Part shown: positions 55,718 through 64,000 of the stretch, in pieces
Position numbering within the stretch: the first letter of the stretch is position 1
Layout of the letters: each line of letters starts with the position of its first letter
Source: Galerina marginata
Taxonomy: Eukaryota > Basidiomycota > Agaricomycetes > Agaricales > Galerinaceae
Length of the DNA stretch: 64,000 bases
NCBI GenBank assembly: GCA_023014335.1
Contig: JAECYW010000015.1
Location: forward strand, 682,001-746,000
Reading direction: 5' to 3'
The notes under the pieces: model-generated
Databases searched by the model: none
Told to the model about the DNA's origin: nothing
Seen by the model: the letters and a program-made list of their open reading frames with translations, nothing else
Position numbers and translations under genes: made by a program

Positions 55718-57849
55718 ATGAGAGAAGTCATCGAAGCGAAGAATAAGAGGCAACCTCTAGCCAAAATTGGCCAGTCACAAGCCGGATTTTTCCAAGATGC
55801 CGATTACGAGCACAACGTCTACTTCACCCAGACTTATGATCAGCTTATAAACGATACAGAGGTAGCTAGACAGTTAGCGACCATCAGTACTTTTCATTCC
55901 CCCACTGATTCCCTAGGAATGGCGGGAATCCCTCTATTCCTGTAGGATTCCCAGTGGAATGGAGGGAATTCCCTTTATTCCTTGGGGAATTCCTTCCATT
56001 CTCTCTATTCCTGTGGATTCCCTATATTCCCTGAGGATTCCCCAAGGAATAGAGGGAATAGTACCAATAGTAGTGTAATATAGGCCATCTGACTGATGTT
56101 TTCTTATTACTTGCTAACTTCACTGTCAAATCTCAAATCATGACATTAAACATTAAACATTACATTACTGTTACTTGTAGTAGTCTGTTCTAATTACTAC
56201 TTTAATTATACCTACTCTATTCTAATTACTACTTTAATTACACCTACAATAAACGGAGGGGGGGTGGGTGCCATACACAAAACACAGCGGCCAAGCCGCG
56301 GGAGTTCGGCGGCCGTTCGCGAAACGCGTCGGCGTGAGGAGTTGGAGGGCGGGCGTGAGTGTGGCAGTAGCCGCGGGCGGGTTAAACGAGATGGGGTGAG
56401 TTTAAAAGGATGTGAATGGGCTGGGGAACTTACCGAGCGCCCTACTCCCTAAACCCCGTGGTTCGTTGAGCTACGCAGTCGCGGTGGCCGTTCGTTCGAC
56501 GTGGCGAGGGGGACATGGTGGCGGTATGGGCTGGGGCGCGGAGCGGCAACGAAGACGTTGGGCCCGAGGCGGCGACGTGTGGTGCGGCTCGAAATGGCGG
56601 CGGCTGTGGCTAATGCGTCAACGGGGGGCTTACGACGGTGGATGGGGTGCTTACCCGTCTCGCGAGCTCCGCGACGTGGCATTCGCGCCACGTCAGCGAG
56701 CTGTGGGGTCGTGGAGGCGGGGCCGGCATTCGTTCGACGTAGCGCGGGCGACGCAGTGGTGGCGGGCGTTGACGTGGTGGCGGTAGGGGGCGCCTGGGGG
56801 TGCTAACGGTGGGGTTGGGTTCGAAAAAGCGGCGGCGGGGTTGGGCACCAGGTCGCGTTCGCGAAATGGATGCGAATGGATGGGAATTGGGTGCTGGTGG
56901 TTGAAAATGGGCGCCGCGGGAGTCCCAGCACACGGGCGGTGGGCATCGTCAAAGGTGGTGGGGGTTAACGAGGCGGCGGTGGACTCGAAATGGGACCGGG
57001 GGGCGATGCGGGGTCGAACCGGCGGTAATGGGGGTCGACGTGGCCGCTGTTGGTTCAAAATGACGGCGGAGGGGTCGACGTGGGGTCGACGTGGCAGTTC
57101 TCGTGGCTGCCGTGGGTTCGAAACGGCAGTGGACGGGTCTGAGGTGATTGTTGGGGTATCAACGGGGGGGCGGGACGTGTGGATGGGTTTGGGGGTGCTT
57201 ACCGGGTATCTGAGCCCTTTCCCCCCACTCCGTAAGCCGCTGCGACGTGGCAGACGCGCTGTTCGCCCTCTAGGGCCCGTGAGGTGGCAGTCGCGAAGGG
57301 GCAGCGAGGTGCGTGGAGTCGTGGTGGCGGGGTCGGGGACGTTCTACGGTGCGGGCAACGCGACGTGGCGGGGTCTGTGACGTGGCGAGGTTGACGTGGT
57401 GCCAGGGAGTCGTGGGGGTGGAAAGTCGAGGGTACGGGAGGGAGGGGAGGGGAGGGATAGTGGTGGTTGAAAAGAAAGAAACCGGCACGGCGTGGCGGAA
57501 TCAACAAGCACGGGCGGTGGGAACGTTACGTAATCGTTGATTTAGCTCGCTATTCCGCCGCGGAATCCCACCCAATTCCCCATTCCGGACGTTCCGCGCC
57601 GTATTCCGCCGGATTATAGCCCACGGAATTGGGGCTTTTGGCTGGTCCCCCTGCCATTCCGATTCCGGCAGGAATCCGCGGAATTACGATATTCCGGCCG
57701 GAATCCTGCAGGAATCAGTGGGGCATCACTAAGACCTCGCGACCATGGCACAAAATTACGGATGGGAGACTCTGGATAGAGTATTGAGTCAGAATGATTT
57801 CTCCAGGTCAGAAGGGGGATACACTGCCGACCAGTCAAATTTTCAATGA
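55718..57849 (+). pseudogene. Gag C-terminal segment split by a transposon (unit B)
   Basis: Codons 55718-55884 and 57747-57849 correspond to the single frame 37805-38074 in unit A. The 1854-bp hAT-like element sits between them. Confidence 0.85.
55885..57738. mobile_element. hAT-like insertion, 1854 bp, unique to unit B
   Basis: A perfect 8-bp target duplication GCGACCAT lies at 55877-55884 and 57739-57746; L and A show the empty site. The 28-bp imperfect inverted ends share CCCCACTGATTCC (left CAGTACTTTTCATTCCCCCA, right reversed GAGGTCTTAGTGATGCCCCA). The subterminal 150 bp on both sides are dense in GGAAT/ATTCC motifs. The GC-rich core (about 56260-57540) encodes no recognisable transposase. 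Its minus strand has splice-like GTAAGCACCCC and GTAAGT sites, for example 56590-56655 with CAG at the far end. Confidence 0.88.
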
Positions 57850-58600
57850 GTTTGAGGAAAGGGGCAGCAACTTCCTCTACTAAACCGGTGGATAAGTTGA
57901 CTAAAGCGAAGCCCCTGGAGAACCGTAAAAAAAAAAAAAGTGTCAGGTTTATCAAGAAAACAGAAATACCCCAAGAATCAGCTGATGAAGGAGATCACGA
58001 AGAGACTGAAGAAGAGCAGGAAGAAGAAGTTGAAGAAGAACCGGTACCAAGAGGGCCGCCAGTTTCATTGCAGAAGAGTAAAGAAAAAGAGCGTACGGTT
58101 AAGGCTAAGACCTTACCAAAAGCAGTAGTAAAGCCGAGGGAGTTGCCTTATGTAGATGTCCCACCGTTGAAAACTGTGACCTGTACTAGTGAGCCGCGAC
58201 CGGCCACAAATGAGGCACCTAAGGACGGTCCAGCATATAAAACTAAGGCACCCGTTGAGGAAAACGCAGAGTCTAGTAAAGTCCTAGATGAAATCATGGA
58301 CCTTTCGGTAGCCATACCATTAAAGAACTTGTTGGGCAATGCACCCGGCATCCAGGAAGCATTTAAGAAGAATGTCACTAAAGCCAGAAAACAAGTCTTC
58401 ATGGAGGAAATATTAGAGGCCAATGCTAGGACAAGAGAAATAGAGACAGGTTTAATGGTCGATCAGCTACCCTTATCTAACTTCATGCTAGCCGGGATTC
58501 TCAACGATCAGAACCTTCAGCCCGATTTACAAGTTGCATCGGACCCGTACTTTCAGTTTGCCCAAATGCATGACAGTGCAGTTCCAAAGGAGGTGTATGT
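57846..58600 (+). CDS. Gag-protease linker, DUF4100-like (unit B)
   Basis: Same as 38071-38825. The gypsy part ends at the E1 insertion site. Confidence 0.75.
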
Positions 58601-61600
58601 CGCCACCTGTGGTGACTACATTTATATATGACCTACTGGCAGTTGCCTGATCCACTGATATGGAATATCCGGGAGTTTGCCTGGCTACCATTTTAGGTAG
58701 CCCCTCAGAAAAAAGCCTGTAGGGTGCCGGAAATGCCGGGGGTAGGTTGGGGATGTCTCTCGGAAGGCGGATAGGGTGTTTTAGATGCCGAGAATTCCAG
58801 GGAATGGGGCAGGATATGGGTAGAAAAGCGCGGGGGGCAGGGATGTACAAACAAGAAACAAACAATGCACCATTTTGATCCTTGGGCGGTATTTTTGCTC
58901 CTGCACGGGATATGGGTCAATTCGCAGCGCCAAAATTTGTGCAGTAGGTTGGAATATATTATCTATACCCTATTCACCCTTTAGCGCGTGTCAAAAGAGT
59001 TGGGAATGGGTGGATTAGAGAATGAGCATCTGGATGATGCTCTATTTTTAGTTCACGAATATTCCGAAAGTGGGAATTAGCTCCGGAATAGTTTGATGGG
59101 CTTGTTTTTGCTCCCCCGTTTCCCTCCTTTTGCTTTCCCCTTAAAATAAAATACATAGTTCTATTCTCCTCAAAAATGCGAATCCATTGATACCCAATTC
59201 ATTCCTTAAAGCCAGCTGGAAGCCGAGAAATGACTTCTCTAACATTCGGCTGATTTCACCGTCGAAATCCTTGCATCCTCGTTTGGTTTGCCGTTGATGC
59301 CTTCAACCTTAATCAAATAGTGGAAAGATAATCTTTATATTTATTCTACAAGACATCAGTACTCTACGGTGGACCCAATGAACAAGAGATGAACAAAGAA
59401 GAAATGAGCATGAGGACCATTGTGCGATGACAAGGTCTCGCACTGTCCTCATAACTTTGTGGCACTCCTTTGCGGTACTCAATCATCCAGCGCGATCGTG
59501 CAGCCTATCTACTGCCTAGCAGCCTCCAACCGACTCGTCCTATCTGGTGAGATGATACGAAGGTGATGTTGTGTGTGTCGCAGCCAGCTCGTTGTCGTTG
59601 CCGGTAACAAGGGACACGTGTTTGTGCTGGGTGTTGGTGGTGAGCTGGTGGCAGCGCGATTCGGTTGAGTTAACGCGAGAGCAACGTGGAGTTTGGAGGG
59701 TGTACTCAACGTCAAAGGAGGGCACGCCAGGTGCAGTACTGACAGCGTGTTTGTGCTGGCAACAGATGTTGCTGGTTAGCTGGTGGTGGGCAATCCGGTT
59801 GAGTTGACGTGTGAGGCAACGGAGGCGACGCGGGCGAATACGAGCGACGTGCAGATTGGAATGTGCACTTGACGTCAACGGAGGGCATCCCAAATGCGGT
59901 GTAAAAGGGGCCAGTGAAGACCACAGCACTAACTTTGGCCAATGGCCTCCCTCCCACATCTCGTCGCCCCCGTGTGACATGAACGGTGAATGGGGAGCTG
60001 TGATGCACCAGATAGGAAGCGTGGGCAGGATGCAAGAACCAAACACTTTCATGAAGATTGAGTTTGCGTTCGTTACCTCGACTCGGCTCGCAGAGGTGAG
60101 GGGTGTCGCCAAACGCGAATGTCGTCACGCAAACGGCGTTCGTGTTGGTTTCCTTGAGGCGGTTTGCAAGGCTGCGGTGCGTCGTTTGCAGGCCAAGCAG
60201 TCGAAGCGGGGGCGTATGTGTGCACTGGGAGATGGCGTATGCAGTGCTGGGGGAGCGTTAACCTAGGCTACGATGAGGAGAGCACAACACGGCCGTCGTA
60301 CTCTGCTCCCTGTGCAAATTCACCATGTACTGGGCGGGTCCCCTACTTCCAGGGCCTCCCCTGATGCACTTTAGCCCTCTCACTCCTCTGGGATCCTTCC
60401 TGAGCTGGCCTACATTCCTCAGCAAGGGGAGGGGCGCAAGGCGTCAGAACACGGCGTCGGTAGGCGGGTTCATAATTGGTGGAGGAACCTACTCAGATAA
60501 ATAAGTTATTAGTAATTAGTCAGATAACAATACTATGCAAAAGGAAACGTACCTGATAAAAATTCGGGGCATGAGGGGGCAAGGGAGAGGTGAGAGAGGT
60601 GGTGGTGTTGATTGATAACAGAGGTCGCACGGTTGGAGTTGGTTGATGTCGTTGTTGAACATGGCGGACCGGGCAATCCGGAGACTGCGCGCATCGAGGC
60701 TGACGACGTTGGAAAAGGTTGATAGATAAAATTAATTGAGGAGGTTATTTGAATGAGCATTCTAAACAGTACTACTGACTACTAGTGATTGGAAGTCCGG
60801 TCCAGTCCGGTCTTTGGGTCTGAAATCCAAAGACCGAGACCGAGACCGGTCTTTTGTGGTTCATTAACTGCAAAGGACCGCCCAGGACTGACCAGGACCG
60901 GTTTAGAGCAGTCTTGGACGGTCTTGGGTGGTCTTTCAACCGGTCTGAACCGGTCTTTTTAGTTCCTGGTAATATATTCTCAAACTGGTAGATAGACATG
61001 TACAATCATATATATTCATTGATATGTGAGGTTAATTTACATAGAAAGACCTGTAAATCGAACTGAATACAGTAATAAATGAATTTACCTTGGTACTGAC
61101 ATGAAAATAAGTGTAAGTGCATCAAATTTTGTCAAGGATTAGCTGAGTTATACCTAAATTCGATAAAATTAACGAAACTGGCTGTAACTTTCTGAGTTCT
61201 TGCCTTAAAAATATGAAATTAACATTGTTCGAAAGGTATTTAATAGGCGTATTTTTGTGTAAATTTATACGCGAAAGGACCGGTTGAGACCGGTTTAAAC
61301 CGGTTTTTCGTAGGTCTTTATAATTTTGAGATTGACAAAGACCAAAGACCGGACTGCGGTTACGGTCTTGATCAGTCTTGCAAGTTTCCGGTCTTTATCA
61401 GTCCAGTCCTGGTCCGGTCTCGGTCTTTTCGCAGTCTTGTAACTGGACTTCCAAACACTACTGACTACGTATCAGTAAATAAAAATATATAAGCCTCATA
61501 ATAAGGGTAATTGTATTTGAGAGGTGATTTCGGTACAGGTACCTTATATCTTACAGGCCATACCACGCGGATTGAGTCAAGTATTGCAATAAAAAATACA

Positions 61601-64000
61601 TTTTGAAGAGCATCTAATGTACATGCTTTGAAGTAGATACTTTGGACGAAATTCGAAGAACATTTTTTTATTACCATCGATATTCACCGTACAGCTACTT
61701 GATTGATCCACACCTTGAGAACATCTCAAGGTATCAGCCTATATATTCCCCCAAACTCATGTATTAAATTTATAAACACATCTATAACAATTAAACTAGT
61801 TTACTAATACCCCCCTTACCCTTGCAGTTGGTCTATTCCATGAAGGAGTAGCTCAGCAATGAGTGTATTCAGTGCCAACGGCATGTTTTTTGAATGTAAT
61901 AAATTGTATTTACCTTAATAAGACCTATAAGCTGGGAATAGTAGATCATAAATACCTGGTAACACATCCCGTCGATAATAAAGCACTTAAATCTGCTGGG
62001 GATGTCCTCGGAGGGGTTGCAAACCTCGAGAGCGGATCGGAGACTGGTTGGTCCGGGTTTCCGAGCCAATCGGGTCGGTCGCGGAAACATCTGGGTAACA
62101 CATCAACAATGTTCAAACATCGTTGATCTCGTCCTCAACCACCACGACCGCCTCTTCCTCCCTCTCCCTCGTCCGTCCCAACCCCAAATGATGCTTTAAA
62201 CCAGGTAAGTTAGTATTTATCCATATCAAGACCGTATTTCTAACAAATCAAACTGTATTTAGGGACTGTCTACACCTTGACGACATCGGTTTAACGTCGC
62301 GGGCCCCTCCCTTCCTCCAGGATGTGGGCCAACTCAGGAGGGATCCCAGCGGGAATTGAAGGGCTAGGATGTGCAAGGGGAGGCCCTGGAAGGGGGAGAC
62401 CCGGCTAGTGCGTGCCAAATCGAGTCATACAACTCGATTTGTGTCCTTTGTCAACCCGTCCACTCATCTCCCCACCCCTTCCAACTGCGCAGAGCAGACG
62501 CGGACGATACTCGGCATAGCACGTCGTCTCGCTATCGAGTACGTTCCAGCCCGACCCCCGCCGGCTCCTCTGCCTCAACAACATGATCACCGAGGCTCAT
62601 CGTTTCAACAACGGCGACACAACATGAACTACGGAGCCAGACGGAAATGTCGTCTGTTTGCGACGATGTCCGTGTCATTGCCACCCTATTGACCGTTGCC
62701 CAGCACCATCGTCTATGTCAGTCCACCTCAACATCCTCCAGCGTCCGCATCAACAATCCAACCACCGGTCCCCGCTGTGCCAAGAATGCCGATGCGACAC
62801 CTCCCATCTCCGTGCCTGCAGCTCCTGACGTCTCCCTGCTCGTGCTCCACGTCACTTGTGGGGCTCGATGCACGGGAGACGACGACTTCAATGGCACCAG
62901 TGGGCAGCCGAACCGGGGACTTCCTTCTCGCACCTCCACCTTCCAGTGCACGTTCACCTTCATTGGTGTCTGGTGTTAGGGAGCGAGAGAATGCAAACAC
63001 TGTCATTACCGCAGTGTTCGTGTTCATTTCGGACTGTACCCAGCGCCGTCGACGTACCGCGCCACCATGCGCTCGCCCAGACCCACCTACCCTTTCCAAA
63101 TGGTCGTCTGCTGTGACGCCGACTCATCTTCGGGTCCGGTGTAGGTGCCAACTGCCTTTGGATAGTGGGCTGCGTGAGCCCGCTCGGTGGTTGGGGTACC
63201 ACAGGACGGTGTTCGTACACCACGCATCATCCCTCATCCCTCCTTTTCCTCTATCTGCTCTTTTGTTTATTAGGCCCTCAGTAGACTACCAATGTCTTGT
63301 AGCATAGTAAAAATACATTTTGCTACTTAATTAAAGCCAGAGGCACGAACAGCAAAAGAAACCAGAATGTGAGGTGTAAATGTCACCTGGACATTTCAAA
63401 GAAGTCATTTCCTAGATTCCAGGCAGGTTCAAGGGATAAAATTGGTATCATTTTGTTCGCATTTTTGAGGAGAATACAGTCATGTCTTTTATTTAAAGAG
63501 GACAGCAAAAGCAGAGAAACGGGGGAGCAAAAACACGTGCATCAAATCATCCCGGGGTTAATTTCCGCTTTCGGAATATTTGTGAACTAAAAATAGAGCG
63601 TCATCCAGATGCTCATTCTCTAATCCACCCATTCCCAACTCGTTTGACATGCGCTAAAGGGTGAATAGGGTATAGATAATATATTCCAACCTACTGCACA
63701 AATTTTGGCGCTGCAAATTGACCCATATCCCGTGCAGGAGCAAAAATACCGCCCAAGGATCAAAATGGTGCATTGTTTGTTTCTTGTTTGTACATCCCCG
63801 CCCCCCGCGCTTTTCTACCCATATCCCGCCCCATTCCCTGGAATTTTCGGCATCTAAAACACCCTACCTGCCTTCCGAGAGACATCCCCAACCTACCCCC
63901 GGCATTTCCGGCACCCTACAGGCTTTTTTCTGAGGGGTTACCTAAAATGGTAGCCAGGCAAACTCCCGGAAATTCCATATCGGTGGATCAGGCAACTGCC
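58601..64000. mobile_element. E1 element (unit B, right end just outside the window)
   Basis: Direct copy of 38826-44225, including cargo half B (about 59511-60663), MITE 60783-61460 and cargo half A (about 61991-63307). The window ends within the terminal repeat, about 34 bp before the expected terminus. Confidence 0.85.
60783..61460. mobile_element. hAT-type MITE (678 bp) in E1, unit B
   Basis: Direct copy of 41008-41685 with the same flanking CTGACTAC. Confidence 0.9.

Larger units (their letters stand above)
44941..64000 (+). repeat. Tandem unit B (continues beyond the window)
   Basis: Direct repeat of 27028-44225 with few differences, such as A at 52573 where L and A have G, and T at 62687 where L and A have C. 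It contains one extra 1854-bp insertion. Its right end lies outside the window. Confidence 0.93.

Overview
The window looks like a transposon-dense stretch of a filamentous basidiomycete genome, probably Agaricomycetes. The evidence is a basidiomycete-type Ty3/gypsy polyprotein, a Ty1/copia-type Gag, a relic that I read as a KDZ (Kyakuja-Dileera-Zisupton) transposase, a Harbinger-like DDE transposase with a 60-nt intron, several intron-like segments of 48-64 nt with GT..AG ends, and many TIR elements. I see no host housekeeping gene, no rRNA and no confident functional tRNA. Nearly all recognisable coding sequence belongs to mobile elements, and most of it is broken.

Layout. Bases 1-6.6 kb are a mosaic of a partial copia gag, MITEs, a KDZ relic, a tRNA-like repeat and GC-rich islands. 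From 6.86 to 19.07 kb, on the minus strand, lies one Ty3/gypsy element: integrase, RNase H, RT, protease, then Gag. A 5.4-kb TIR element (called E1 here) splits it at 11217-16650 with a 4-bp ATGT target duplication. From 19 to 25.6 kb are its upstream region, a Tc1/mariner-like end, a hAT-type MITE and 48-bp minisatellite arrays. From 25.35 to 27.03 kb is a Harbinger-like pair of convergent genes.

Rearrangement. The segment 10868-25626 is repeated in reverse orientation at 29858-44608, with arms of about 14.75 kb that are nearly identical. The inverted unit, 27028 to about 44.6 kb, is then repeated head-to-tail from 44607/44941 to beyond the window end. So there are three copies of the gag/E1/MITE/minisatellite block: L (minus strand), A and B (both plus strand). 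Two junctions explain this, 27027/27028 and 44607-44608. The second carries a 35-bp patch that comes from the Harbinger gene.

Relative order. The L copy has an unbroken Harbinger partner gene. In A and B the same gene is interrupted by a 2.8-3.1 kb block that includes a second element (E2) with termini like those of E1. Copy B alone carries a 1854-bp hAT-like insertion (55885-57738) with a perfect 8-bp target duplication. Each copy has private single-base differences. The sequence therefore records successive events: gypsy, then E1, then E2, then fold-back and tandem duplication, then the hAT insertion.

Other notable points are a 148-bp in-place inversion inside the reverse-transcriptase reading frame, a family of elements sharing the terminus CAGCCATGGTTGCTACATTT, and GC-rich exon/intron-like cargo carried inside unrelated TIR elements.
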